Positions 31,631-40,952 of a stretch of DNA of 50,806 nt are shown piece after piece. The notes under the pieces were generated by a model. It was not told the DNA's origin. It was given only the letters and a program-made list of their open reading frames with translations, and searched no databases. How positions within the stretch are numbered: position 1 is the stretch's first letter; every line of letters starts with the position of its first letter. The position numbers and the translations under genes are program-made. The DNA is from Symbiodinium natans (taxonomy: Eukaryota; Sar; Dinophyceae; Suessiales; Symbiodiniaceae): assembly GCA_905221605.1 (NCBI GenBank), contig CAJNDS010000802.1, positions 843,501-894,306 of the forward strand, read 5' to 3'.

Positions 31631-31790
31631 CTTGTGGTGGCCTGGGGAAATCTCAGCTTCCTCAGCTTGTGGTGGCCTGGGAAATCTCAGCTTCCTCAGC
31701 TTGTGGTGGCCTGGCAAATCTCAGCTTCCTCAGCTTGTGGTGGCCTGGCAAATCTCAGCTTCCTCGGCTTGTGGTGGCCTGGCAAATCCC
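31631..31790. repeat. 34-bp tandem repeat, 5 units, inside the element B coding region
   Basis: CTTGTGGTGGCCTGG starts at 31631, 31666, 31700, 31734 and 31768. Spacings are 35, 34, 34 and 34, the first unit having an extra G. The four extra units add 137 bases, which is 2 modulo 3, so the expansion moves the reading frame. A stop follows within one unit. Each unit encodes ATTS on the minus strand. Confidence 0.93.
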
Positions 31791-33740
31791 TGCTCCTAGT
31801 GTGGGCTTTTCATCTTCAGATCCTGAATCTTCAACTTCAACGACTTCAATCTCCTTCATTCTTGCTCTTTCCTTCTCTGCCTCAATCTCCGCTTGTGTCT
31901 TTCGTTCCTGTGCTTCCTTCAACTCCTTCTTTGCCTTCTCCTTCTCTTCCTTCGTCGCTTCTTGGGCTTCCTGCTCCTTTCTTCTCATTTCCTCATAGGC
32001 CTCTAACTTTGCTCTTTGCTTCTTCGCCTTCTCCTTCGCGATTGCCTCGTTCCTTTCATCTTCCTTCTCCTGTGCTTCCTTCTCCTCCTGTGCTTTCCTT
32101 TCCTGTGCTTCCTTCTCCTCTTGTGCTTTCCTCTCTTGTGCTTCCTTCTCCTCTTGGGCCTTCCTTTCTTGTGCTTCTTTCTCCTCTTGTGCCTTCTTCT
32201 CCTTTGCCTTCTTCTTCTCCTCTTGTGCTTTCCTTTCCTGTGCTTCCTTCTCCTCCTGTGCTTTCCTTTCCTGTGCTTCCTTTTCCTCTTGTGCTTTCCT
32301 CTCTTGTGCTGCCTTCTCCTGGGCGTCTTTCTCCTCCTGGGCCTTCTTTGCCTGCTCCTTTTGTCTCATTGCTTCGGCTTTCTTGTCTGTCTCCTCTTTC
32401 CTCCTTTGTCGTTCTGCTGCTTCAATCTTCTCCTCGTTGGCTTTCCTGATCTCTGCATTGATCCTGTCTTCCTCCTCTCTTCTTTGTTCTGCTGCTTCTA
32501 GCTCTTCTGCTTCTCTCTTTCTCTCGTCTGCTTCTTTCTTCATGTGCTTCGTGATCATGTCGTAGTCCTTCTTCAACTGCTCTCTCACCTCTTTGGCATC
32601 TTGCTTGTACGCTTCTTTCTGCTTCTCTAACTCTTCCTTCTCTTTCTCCAAAGCTTTCTTCTCTGCTTCAGCTTCACTGAACTTCGCGACCACCTTCGCC
32701 TTCATAACAAATGCTTGGTCACGATCTTCTTCTGCTTCCTTCGCCTTCTCTTCTGCTTCTTCTCTCTTCAACTTTTCTTTCTCCAAGGCACGCTCTTGCT
32801 TCTCCATCTTCGCGATCAGCTCGTCGAACTTCATCTTCACGGTCTCGTCGTCTTCGAGGACACCTTGCGAGCTCTTCTCTTTGTCTTCTTCTTCTTTCTT
32901 CTTTGTGACTTCACCTTCAGGCTTCTTTTCTTTGGGCTTCTCTTCTTTCTCACCCTTCTTCTCTTTCTTCTGGTTCACTGCCAAGTAGACAATGATCGTC
33001 ACCAGAACAACAATCACAGCCATGCACACGGGCACGAACATCTCAAGCTCAGGCATGCTCGTGAAAACGTGTGAAAACTTCATGCTGCTGTTGCTGCTGT
33101 GACCATGTAAAACTTCTTGTTCACCTTCTTGAAGTTCTTGAGGTGGCTCTTGAGCTGTAGAAAACGGACCAAACACAAAACTCATCAACTGCATGCAAAA
33201 ATATCTTCGTGCTACAAAATCTCCTTCTTGCTGACCTGCAGATTCAACTGCAAAACCAAAAGCTGACAATAACGTCAAACCAAGTCTGCTTCCGGATACC
33301 TTTGTCAATCTTCTGACTGTAGCTGTGCTCTCTGCGGCCATTCGTTCTTCACGACCGATTGCTTCTCGATCATCATGAACTTGAAGGATGTTCAAAAGTA
33401 GCTTCATTCTCGATGCGTTGAGGGGCTTGGTCCCTAAGTCGGCAGGGTTGAAAACAGTGCTCACTGCCTTCACGCTGCATAGGCCGTTTCTGGTAACTTC
33501 TTGCAACCAGAGCATTCTCGTTGCTAAGTGCTTGATACGACCAACACCTTGCCGGTGCACAATGCCACGCGCTGCACTGCTGTCTGTGTACGCCTTCATT
33601 CGCGCTGCTTTGCCAGAAAGGAACTCTACGGCTTCTCGAATGCCAATTCCTTCTGCGACAGCACCAGTGAGTGCGTAGTACTCGGACTCGCCACTGGAAA
33701 GTGCCACAGTTTTCTGCGTTCTTGAGTAAGAAAACGCATA
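31755..33740 (-). CDS. Element B RNase H plus membrane-anchored coiled-coil protein
   Basis: It starts in phase after a TAG that separates it from RT. The first 110 codons are copia RNase H: VALSSGESEYYAL, AYTDSSAARG, RIKHLATRMLWLQ and NPADLGTKPL. After about 100 residues without a known motif comes a strong membrane segment, VPVCMAVIVVLVTIIVYLAV, followed by a Lys-rich stretch. A very long charged coiled coil then fills the rest, ending in repeated QEEKEAQERKA heptad-like units. The protein ends at a stop created in the 34-bp repeat. A single-pass membrane protein with a long stalk in the position after pol recalls env-like genes of some LTR elements, but no fusion or surface domain is seen. 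The coding strand is purine-rich, which explains Ser/Pro/Leu-rich shadow frames on the other strand. Confidence 0.82.
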   Translation of the reverse strand, partial: YAFSYSRTQKTVALSSGESEYYALTGAVAEGIGIREAVEFLSGKAARMKAYTDSSAARGIVHRQGVGRIKHLATRMLWLQEVTRNGLCSVKAVSTVFNPADLGTKPLNASRMKLLLNILQVHDDREAIGREERMAAESTATVRRLTKVSGSRLGLTLLSAFGFAVESAGQQEGDFVARRYFCMQLMSFVFGPFSTAQEPPQELQEGEQEVLHGHSSNSSMKFSHVFTSMPELEMFVPVCMAVIVVLVTIIVYLAVNQKKEKKGEKEEKPKEKKPEGEVTKKKEEEDKEKSSQGVLEDDETVKMKFDELIAKMEKQERALEKEKLKREEAEEKAKEAEEDRDQAFVMKAKVVAKFSEAEAEKKALEKEKEELEKQKEAYKQDAKEVREQLKKDYDMITKHMKKEADERKREAEELEAAEQRREEEDRINAEIRKANEEKIEAAERQRRKEETDKKAEAMRQKEQAKKAQEEKDAQEKAAQERKAQEEKEAQERKAQEEKEAQERKAQEEKKKAKEKKAQEEKEAQERKAQEEKEAQERKAQEEKEAQERKAQEEKEAQEKEDERNEAIAKEKAKKQRAKLEAYEEMRRKEQEAQEATKEEKEKAKKELKEAQERKTQAEIEAEKERARMKEIEVVEVEDSGSEDEKPTLGAGICQATTSRGS

Positions 33741-35339
33741 CTAGCCGTCCAGGAAGATGACTCCTCCTGATACAGATTTCCGGCTGCTCTTGTTGCCGGC
33801 CCAGTCGGCGTCAGAAAATACTTCAACCAGGTGACTGCCACTCTCGATGCTCTTCTCGTTCTCATTCTCGGAATCTTGCTCCAAATTCTTGCTTCTTTGC
33901 AAGGTTGCCGTTCCAGGTCTCCCTGCTGTGTAGCAAACCGCATAGCCTGCAGTCTTCTTCAGATACAACACGCAATGCTCGAGCTCTTTCTGCTTCTTCT
34001 GCGTAGGAGCCTTCATTCCAGTTGCCAAATTTCGGACTGCATACTGGATGTCAGGACGATCTTGGGCAAGATATAGCAGTATACCGACACAACTTCGGTA
34101 CACATTCTTCTTGTTCTCGTCCAGCTCTTTTGTCTCATCGGTGTTCTGCACATTTCCTGCTGCAGGGGTAGCTTTCTCTCTTCTCGATCCAAGGCGTAGC
34201 TTTTCAAGGAGCTTGGTGACATACTTGGTGTCAGGGCGGACAAACAACTTTCCGTCTTCATAGCTATACCTTCTCTTGAGAAAACGCACAGACTGCTTGG
34301 AAAATCCATTGCGATAATCTTCTTCTGTCAGAAAAGGTCCTTCTACTTGTAGCTTCACCTTCTTTGCTAAAGCTTCGAGGACGGGCTTCACCACTGCTGC
34401 TTTTCCTGCTACTTGAAGGTCATCGACATGTACGATGCAAACGGATACGACCTTGCCGTTCTTGATCAAGCGAAACAACGCTGGGTTCGCGATGCTTTTC
34501 TCATAGCCTTCTTGTTGCAAAAGTTCTGCGCAAAATTCGCTCCACAGAAGACTAGCATCTCTTTGTCCAGGAAGGACACGACCAAGACGCCAGCATTTGG
34601 CTTCCATTCCGTGTACTGCTTGACTTCCTTTTCCTCGTGGAATCTTGCAGTGTACAGGTCTCTTCTGGGGAACCTGCAAAAATGCATCTTTGATGTCAAG
34701 CGACCAAATACTCCATCGATTTGCCAATGCCAAAATTGGAATCAGCTTCGTCAACGACGGAGAGGTAGCTGGGCTGAACACATCTTCTCGCTTCGAGTTG
34801 TTATACTCTCTTGCTACCAGCCTTGCTCTTCTCTGCCAGCATCTTCGTGGCTTCAGAGCTTCATGAGGAACTTCTTGTTGCCCTTCAGGGATCTCGTTCT
34901 CGCAGATGACGTTTTCTGACTCCCGAAATCTCCAGTCGAAAACCAGCTTTGTTGTCAACCAAACAACTTCTTTGTTCTCTTCTTGCTCCATGGGCACCTC
35001 TTCTATGACACTCATCTTTGTCAATCTGGAAACTTCTTTTCCTGCTGCGGCATCGTCAAAGATCTCGAGGTCTTCTTCTGCGAGTTGAGGAGGTCCTGCT
35101 TCCTCTGAGAAGAAACTCTCTGGAAGGACTTGAACTTCTTCTTGTTGCTCTTCATCGCTCCATTCATCCTCTGTCTCAAAGTCACTAGCTTCACTGCCTG
35201 CAAAGCAATCTTCTTCTTCGTCCGACCTCTCATCATTGTCGGGCATCTTTCTGCTCTCATCACCGAAGACGATGCTCCAGGTCCAAACCTGGGAAGCTCG
35301 ACTCTTGTTCTTGGGATCTTGCTTGGTGAACCAACACAT
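33741..35339 (-). CDS. Element B reverse transcriptase
   Basis: The N-terminal 150 residues are acidic and continue the integrase tail in another frame. RT proper begins near RRCWQRRARLVAREYN and shows motif A (SIWSLDIKDAFLQVP) and motif C (VCIVHVDDLQVAG). The connection region contains YLAQDRPDIQYAVRNLATGM, and the segment ends with ADWAGNKSSRKSVSGGVIF, the start of copia RNase H. A TAG at 33741-33743 then interrupts an otherwise continuous frame. It overlaps the preceding Gag-integrase frame by about 320 bases in a different phase, so a frameshift, programmed or mutational, is needed near 35300. It copies element RNA into DNA in the particle. Confidence 0.93.
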   Translation of the reverse strand: MCWFTKQDPKNKSRASQVWTWSIVFGDESRKMPDNDERSDEEEDCFAGSEASDFETEDEWSDEEQQEEVQVLPESFFSEEAGPPQLAEEDLEIFDDAAAGKEVSRLTKMSVIEEVPMEQEENKEVVWLTTKLVFDWRFRESENVICENEIPEGQQEVPHEALKPRRCWQRRARLVAREYNNSKREDVFSPATSPSLTKLIPILALANRWSIWSLDIKDAFLQVPQKRPVHCKIPRGKGSQAVHGMEAKCWRLGRVLPGQRDASLLWSEFCAELLQQEGYEKSIANPALFRLIKNGKVVSVCIVHVDDLQVAGKAAVVKPVLEALAKKVKLQVEGPFLTEEDYRNGFSKQSVRFLKRRYSYEDGKLFVRPDTKYVTKLLEKLRLGSRREKATPAAGNVQNTDETKELDENKKNVYRSCVGILLYLAQDRPDIQYAVRNLATGMKAPTQKKQKELEHCVLYLKKTAGYAVCYTAGRPGTATLQRSKNLEQDSENENEKSIESGSHLVEVFSDADWAGNKSSRKSVSGGVIFLDG

Positions 35340-38300
35340 TCGAAGTCTGGTCTGCTTTCTCGATCCATCTTTGCTTCTTCAGGAACTTCTCCTCCTTCAT
35401 CTTCGTGATCGGAAACCATATCTGCCAGAGGATCATGCTCATCATGAACAAGCTCGAACTCTTCAAGCATTCCTTCTGCATCTCTCCTTGCTTTCTCCTC
35501 ATCACTTGTTGGAGGATCAGAGGCGGCTTCGTCTGCAACTTCATCTTCAAGGCTCTTTCGTTCTTCACCTGCTGCAACTGCTGGAAGAACAATCTGCGGA
35601 GAAACCAATCTTTTCTGAGGTAGTACTCGGCTGCCAAGTGTGTTGTTCTTGATCGACCAAGTGAAAACGTTCACGCTGCTGATGGCCTTCGCGTCGTAAG
35701 CTTCACCAACTGGTCTCGCACTTCTTGATGCGTGAATGCCATCGCTCTGGAAAGTAAGCCACATTCCAGATTCAGTCTTGCCGAGGAACACTCCGAACGT
35801 CCACAAACGGTCACCTTTGCGCTTCGGTCTCAAGCGTTTCACCATAATCGTGCTTGCAAATGGTACGAGTTCTCCTCGATACGGTTGGCCTGTCATGAAT
35901 TCATACGGCGTCTTTCCTGTTGCTGAGGACCGATGAAAACGGTTGAGTAGCCACGCAGAGTGTCGCATTGCCCACGACATCAGTGGGTGTTCATGGCTAA
36001 GAGGAAGTTCTGTCTTCACTCTGACCTCATCCAGGATACAATTCGCATGCCTTCTGACTGTTTGGACTGCACGCTCGGCCAAACCATTGCTTTCGTGATC
36101 ATGGGGTACACTTGAAAGAAGTGTAGTGCTCAGGCCATGCGCTCCACGCATTTTCTGGAGTGCAATCTTCAAGCTTCTGCAAACACCCTCATTGTCTGCC
36201 TTCACATTGATTTCTGAGTACCCAAGCTGCAGTGTAGCTGTAGTCAACGCTTCGGTCATGTGCCTCAGCGCATCTGTGCCTCCTCTTCTTGCGACGGGCA
36301 CGGCGACAAACCACTTGGACCATGCATCGTTCGCGATCAGCGTGACCATGGGCTGCGCCTCAGAGCTGCTCGTTGAGGTGTACGCAAAGTCGAAACAGAG
36401 TGTTGACTTGCTGCTCTCTTCAGCGGGGGAGCGAGTCAATTCGCTCTTCCGATGCTGATTTTCTTTCGCCCGAGTGGCGACGCAATGCTCACACCAGCCA
36501 GCAAATGGCAGGTGCGTCAGGTTGTGTAGCATCACTTCCTGCTCATTGGGGCGTTCTTCGCGCTTCCTCATCAGCGGCGCGACCTGCGCTTCATACTGCC
36601 TGCGCCCGAGGGCTAGGCTGTCTGCCGCTTCGCGCTCTTGAGCTGCGCGAGACAAGCGCTTCAGCATCTGTTCTTTGCTGCCACTGCTTGGTACTTCAAA
36701 TTCACGACAAAGTTGACGTAAAATCTGCACGCTGCTATTCTTGCTGTACTCATAGCCATCGTAGGTGAACACAAGAGAATCTCGTTCAACTTCACCTCGA
36801 GGTGCTTCTTCCATCTGCACATCTTCTGGGAGGAAACTTTTCTTTTCTTCTTCAAGCTTCTGTCTCTTTGCCTCTTGCTCTTGTGCACTGCTTCTTCTAT
36901 CTTCACGAACAGGTTCTTTGAGACGAAATCTGGTCTGACCATACCACGGCAAAGCGAATGCTTCTTCAGGAGGTTCTGTGTCTCTGCTCCAATCATCTTC
37001 GTCTTCATACAAATTCGTGGCATAGACACACTCGCCAATAGTGTATCTCCAGGACGTCAGATTCTCAATGTCCGTGGGCATTCCAGCTACGTTCTCAGGG
37101 TTGAACTTGTGGGTGCGCGGCGTGTTGTGGTACCGCACAAGTTCCGTACCAGCCTTCTCGATGCTCCACGTGTCGCTGGTTCTTGCTTCTTGTTCTTGGC
37201 GTTCATCTTTCTTCAAGGGGATGCCCAAGACATTCAGCGGGATAACTCGTGACGACAATGCTGTCACCACTTCAAATTCCCCGCCTGCGCTGATATCCTC
37301 AAACGGGTCCATCTTCTGCGCATACTTCTTGCACACTTCAACGGCTTTCCATGTACCATCTTCTGTCTTGATCATCGTGCTTCTGTACGGAAAATCCTCC
37401 GTACGGTACATGTCCGTGGGATCTTTGTACTTCGACTGCGCCGGGGAGTAGTGCACAACCACAATGCTGTCTGTATCATGCCAGCCAGGTTCTTGCTTTC
37501 TTGCTGCATCAGCTATGTGGGAGTTCAGCTGAATGACGGTGCGAACGTGTTCCTGCTCCAGGTTCACATAGGCTTCGCTCTCATACCTCTTTCCTGCTTG
37601 CAAGTAAGCATAAGTAGCCAGCGAGTTCTTGTGGTAGTGAACAGGGATGTCTGACATTCCGTCTGACAACATCAAGCCATCATCCTTCTTGACAATCTCC
37701 CAGCCATTCTTGAGTAGCTTTCCGACTGCCAACAAAGGATTGACCACATTCGCAACGATGAAGCATTCTTGCATCTTGACTGCTTCTTGCTTCGAGCTGA
37801 ACATAGTCAAGTTGATTGCTCTCTTTCCTTTTACAGGAATCTTTCTTCCTTGTGCGTCTCTGATGCCTGAATCGTTCTTCTTCTTCACAGGCACTCCCTC
37901 TTTGCCAAGCCACAGAGGAATGAGGCTGACATCAGCGCCACTGTCCAAGATCACTTCTATCTTCTCATAAACAGGACTGCTTTCATAAAATGATTCTTGG
38001 ACTGCACGGACACAAAGGTTGCAATCTTCTTCGTGCTCACAACCATCTTTCCACCACAACATCAAAGGATCATCTTCTTCTTGGTGCTCGTGTTCTTCTT
38101 CTTCTTGCTCTGCATCGCTAAGCTGAAATTCTTCAACACGTAGCACACGACCAAAATAGTCAATCTCAAGTTCTTCTTCTGCCTCCGTGTCGACTTCGAA
38201 AACTTCTGGATACTGTTGTGGAGGATCTCCAATGTGGATCATGGAGATTTGACGCACGGTCTTTGCTTGGTTCCTGCTGACGCTCGTCACGTTCGTGGTG

Positions 38301-40648
38301 CTTGACGTGCTTGGTGCTGCAGTAGAACTGGCTGCTGTGGTACTTTGCTGGTCGTCGTTCACGTTTCGAACATCACCAAAATCTCTCTGCTTCTGTCTGC
38401 ATTGGGCTTCAAAGTGACCAGGCTTTCCACAGTAATGACAACACTGAGGACCAAAGCTTGCTTTTCCGCGTCCTTTTCCAAATCCACGACCAAATCCTTT
38501 TCCACGACCAAAACGACCGCGACCTCGACCACGACCTTTTCCTCTTCCTCGTCCTTTGGAGTTGTAGCCGTAGTCGTTGCCATACTTGCCTTTTCCTTTG
38601 GACTTTCCTTTCCTCCATTTTCCTTTGCCCTTTCCTTTGCCTTTGCTGAACTTTCCTTTTCCTTTTCCTTTGGATCTCCAGGGCCTTTTTCTATCATCTT
38701 TGTTCACGTTGCTGACATCCATGTCTGCTTGTCCACCGTGGTCGTTGCCGGCGTTGATCAAGTCAGTTGTGGTCCAGCGCGTGTTTTGCTCATAGGACAG
38801 GAGAAACTGACGAAGACTTGAATACTTTGTATCATCTCTCAAATTGAGCAACATGTGTTGTCGAAGTTGACCATCTTGCTGATTGAGGATAATTGAAATC
38901 TTCAAATCATCTTGCACCACATCTCCTGATGCCTTTTCATACTGCTCGATTGCTTCTTCGAATGCAAGGATGTTCTCCATGGTGGTCTTCTTGTTTTCAA
39001 ACTTGTACTTCGTGAGGCTAGTCAGCAATCGAAGACTTCTACCACGAGTGTAGGGTTCATGTTCTTCGAGCAAAATTCTCCATGCTTCTAAACCATTCTC
39101 CTCTGTAATCTGCTTGATCGTTCTCAATGGGCGACCTTTCGTGTACGAAGTGAGGATCGTGTAGAGCTTCTTGCTAACGGCTTTGTGCTCGTCACTCAAG
39201 GTGGAAAACTCAACAGCTTCACTTCTCTTTGCTTCAACGGCTTCAATTCTTGCTAACATCTCTGGGTCCAACGCTCCAATCCAGGTTCGCATCTTGTGTC
39301 TGAATTCACTCCAGCCTTCATGCTCTTCTTTGAAACTGCTTGGGTTGAACACGTCGGGGGTCTTGATCATCTTGTGCAACTCGACATCTCCCTTCTCTCT
39401 TCTCTTTTCTCTTTCTGCTTGTGCTTGTTCTCGTGCTTCTTGATGCTCACGAAAATCTCGATGCATTTGACCCATATTGTTGATCATGCTTGCTGCCTCG
39501 TGGACCGCTGTGCTCGTTCTTGTAGCCACTTGTAGCATGTTGCGAAACATTTCTCTCATCTCGCCTTCACTGGCTGCTGCTGCGTTTTGAGCTGCTGTGC
39601 TTGCTTGCTGCTGCTGGGATGCTTGCTGCTGAACTGCGCTAACCAGGTCGTTTATCTGTTGGGTGTTCGTTGCTGTCTGCTGGGCCAAAGATTGCATTGC
39701 TTGCTCCATCTGAGCATTCATGGCTTCAGCTGCTTGCGTGTTTGTATACAGCAACACAATGAACATGAGCGTCTTCTTCTGAACACCACATGCACGAACT
39801 TCTTGATACCTGGCTCTCCTCGAAACTCTTCTCTTCAAACACTCTTTTCTTTTGCTTTGGATGGCACACATGTTGTACAGGCTGATCCAAGTAACCAAAC
39901 CAATCGGGGTGCACATCACGATCATCAACACGAAAATAATTTCTTTCTGCTTGTGAAACATGACTGAGATCTCAGGGGCGTAGCTCGACTCAAGGCTTCG
40001 AAGGAATCTTCTTGTACCTTCATACCATCTTTTCACCTCAATCTTCAAATTCGTGATGTCGAAGTTTCTTGATGCTTCAAATCCTGCGATCATGTACTTC
40101 ACAATCTCGAGGTTGTAGTTTTCTTCGTTGTCTTGATCTTCATAGCGTATTGGGGCTTCTTTGGTTTGACGACGCTGCAAACTGAAGGACATGAGCTCCA
40201 CATGTTCTGTCTCTTCTCTCTCTCTTCTCACATGCACACTCTTGCTGCTTCCACCAAGTGCATGAGTCGCATGCTGCACCTCGGCATGCTCATCCTCCAA
40301 GGCAATAGTCTTCAGGTCATCCTGGAGGGAAATCGAATTCCTGGGCAGCGGCTTTGACATAACGAGCTCTGCTTCATCTAGCAATATCTCTGTACTGCTT
40401 CTTGCTGCCTTTGCTTTCACATTCTTGATCATCAACAACCAACCTTCTGCTGTAACGAGCCCTGCACAAAGTATAAGAACTGCACTGCAAAGGACTCTCA
40501 TCCAGAAACCACATCCAGTCATCTGGGTAAACCTCCTTCTCTTTACTTCTGTCTGCCCTTGAATGTAAACATATTGACTTTGCAATGTAAACATCAGGCA
40601 TGAACTCTTCATGGGCGACAGTCTCGATCTCTCGCTCTTCAGTTGCAA
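35021..40648 (-). CDS. Element B Gag - protease - integrase polyprotein
   Basis: 1875 open codons; the first ATG in frame is at about 40612. Three hydrophobic segments come before Gag: VLCSAVLILCAGLVTAEGWL (about 52-71), IIFVLMIVMCTPIGLVTWIS (about 237-256) and LMFIVLLYT (about 294-302). A Gln/Ala-rich coiled coil and a copia Gag (about 430-630) follow. Next are long KGKGKG/RGRGRG runs (660-730) and a CCHC zinc knuckle, C737-x2-C740-x4-H745-x4-C750. Protease is marked by ILDSGADVSLI (D902). A SAP-like motif lies at about 1308-1335 (ILRQLCREFEVPSSGSKEQM). Integrase has H1375, H1379, C1386, C1389 and the triad D1420, D1485, E1525. The frame ends 320 bases inside the start of RT. The family call is certain; the function of the membrane segments is unknown. 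Confidence 0.92.
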   Translation of the reverse strand: MQLKSERSRLSPMKSSCLMFTLQSQYVYIQGQTEVKRRRFTQMTGCGFWMRVLCSAVLILCAGLVTAEGWLLMIKNVKAKAARSSTEILLDEAELVMSKPLPRNSISLQDDLKTIALEDEHAEVQHATHALGGSSKSVHVRREREETEHVELMSFSLQRRQTKEAPIRYEDQDNEENYNLEIVKYMIAGFEASRNFDITNLKIEVKRWYEGTRRFLRSLESSYAPEISVMFHKQKEIIFVLMIVMCTPIGLVTWISLYNMCAIQSKRKECLKRRVSRRARYQEVRACGVQKKTLMFIVLLYTNTQAAEAMNAQMEQAMQSLAQQTATNTQQINDLVSAVQQQASQQQQASTAAQNAAAASEGEMREMFRNMLQVATRTSTAVHEAASMINNMGQMHRDFREHQEAREQAQAEREKRREKGDVELHKMIKTPDVFNPSSFKEEHEGWSEFRHKMRTWIGALDPEMLARIEAVEAKRSEAVEFSTLSDEHKAVSKKLYTILTSYTKGRPLRTIKQITEENGLEAWRILLEEHEPYTRGRSLRLLTSLTKYKFENKKTTMENILAFEEAIEQYEKASGDVVQDDLKISIILNQQDGQLRQHMLLNLRDDTKYSSLRQFLLSYEQNTRWTTTDLINAGNDHGGQADMDVSNVNKDDRKRPWRSKGKGKGKFSKGKGKGKGKWRKGKSKGKGKYGNDYGYNSKGRGRGKGRGRGRGRFGRGKGFGRGFGKGRGKASFGPQCCHYCGKPGHFEAQCRQKQRDFGDVRNVNDDQQSTTAASSTAAPSTSSTTNVTSVSRNQAKTVRQISMIHIGDPPQQYPEVFEVDTEAEEELEIDYFGRVLRVEEFQLSDAEQEEEEHEHQEEDDPLMLWWKDGCEHEEDCNLCVRAVQESFYESSPVYEKIEVILDSGADVSLIPLWLGKEGVPVKKKNDSGIRDAQGRKIPVKGKRAINLTMFSSKQEAVKMQECFIVANVVNPLLAVGKLLKNGWEIVKKDDGLMLSDGMSDIPVHYHKNSLATYAYLQAGKRYESEAYVNLEQEHVRTVIQLNSHIADAARKQEPGWHDTDSIVVVHYSPAQSKYKDPTDMYRTEDFPYRSTMIKTEDGTWKAVEVCKKYAQKMDPFEDISAGGEFEVVTALSSRVIPLNVLGIPLKKDERQEQEARTSDTWSIEKAGTELVRYHNTPRTHKFNPENVAGMPTDIENLTSWRYTIGECVYATNLYEDEDDWSRDTEPPEEAFALPWYGQTRFRLKEPVREDRRSSAQEQEAKRQKLEEEKKSFLPEDVQMEEAPRGEVERDSLVFTYDGYEYSKNSSVQILRQLCREFEVPSSGSKEQMLKRLSRAAQEREAADSLALGRRQYEAQVAPLMRKREERPNEQEVMLHNLTHLPFAGWCEHCVATRAKENQHRKSELTRSPAEESSKSTLCFDFAYTSTSSSEAQPMVTLIANDAWSKWFVAVPVARRGGTDALRHMTEALTTATLQLGYSEINVKADNEGVCRSLKIALQKMRGAHGLSTTLLSSVPHDHESNGLAERAVQTVRRHANCILDEVRVKTELPLSHEHPLMSWAMRHSAWLLNRFHRSSATGKTPYEFMTGQPYRGELVPFASTIMVKRLRPKRKGDRLWTFGVFLGKTESGMWLTFQSDGIHASRSARPVGEAYDAKAISSVNVFTWSIKNNTLGSRVLPQKRLVSPQIVLPAVAAGEERKSLEDEVADEAASDPPTSDEEKARRDAEGMLEEFELVHDEHDPLADMVSDHEDEGGEVPEEAKMDRESRPDFECVGSPSKIPRTRVELPRFGPGASSSVMRAERCPTMMRGRTKKKIALQAVKLVTLRQRMNGAMKSNKKKFKSFQRVSSQRKQDLLNSQKKTSRSLTMPQQEKKFPD

Positions 40649-40952
40649 TCTCTCGCAAGAACGACCACGCCATTCCTGCTAAAATGCTGCTCATGAAAAC
40701 CAGCACTGCAAACAGGAACAATTCCTGCTGCCATCTTCCTGAACTCAAAGCGTCCAGGGCACCACTGCTTGCTGCAACTGTCTGCTCTGCCATCTGCTGA
40801 AGGTTCTGGAGGCTGCTGGCACACACTTCTCGCACAGACATGAAAACCATCATGCTCCATGGAAAAATCTTCGTCCATCCAGCTTGCTGTAGCATCATCG
40901 CACCCTGACTCAGGTGCTCCGCTACCATGTTGAAAAACGTGGTAAACATCAT
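40374..40952 (-). CDS. Element B leader ORF starting inside the 5' LTR
   Basis: 192 codons. The first Met codons (MMFTTFFN) lie in the last bases of the 5' LTR, so an LTR-initiated transcript could use them. A membrane segment, LFLFAVLVFMSSILAGMAWSF, is followed by an acidic/basic region. It overlaps the start of the long polyprotein in another phase. The natural reading seems to switch frame near 40600, so it may be the true N-terminus of the Gag polyprotein, cut off by a frameshift. No known domain. Confidence 0.55.
   Translation of the reverse strand: MMFTTFFNMVAEHLSQGAMMLQQAGWTKIFPWSMMVFMSVREVCASSLQNLQQMAEQTVAASSGALDALSSGRWQQELFLFAVLVFMSSILAGMAWSFLREIATEEREIETVAHEEFMPDVYIAKSICLHSRADRSKEKEVYPDDWMWFLDESPLQCSSYTLCRARYSRRLVVDDQECESKGSKKQYRDIAR
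40916..40927 (-). promoter_or_regulatory. Element B primer-binding site
   Basis: Directly after the 5' LTR the minus strand reads TGGTAGCGGAGC. It begins TGG and resembles the initiator-methionine tRNA primer site usual in copia elements (10 of 12 positions match TGGTATCAGAGC). Confidence 0.7.

Noticed and set aside
31310-32449. Long plus-strand frame of 379 codons, Ser/Pro/Leu-rich
   Set aside because: It is the mirror of the purine-rich coiled-coil coding region of element B on the minus strand; no motif of its own.
32016-33074. Several plus-strand Leu/Phe/Ser-rich frames that look like membrane proteins
   Set aside because: They arise from reading CTT/TTC complements of Lys/Glu codons in the coiled coil.
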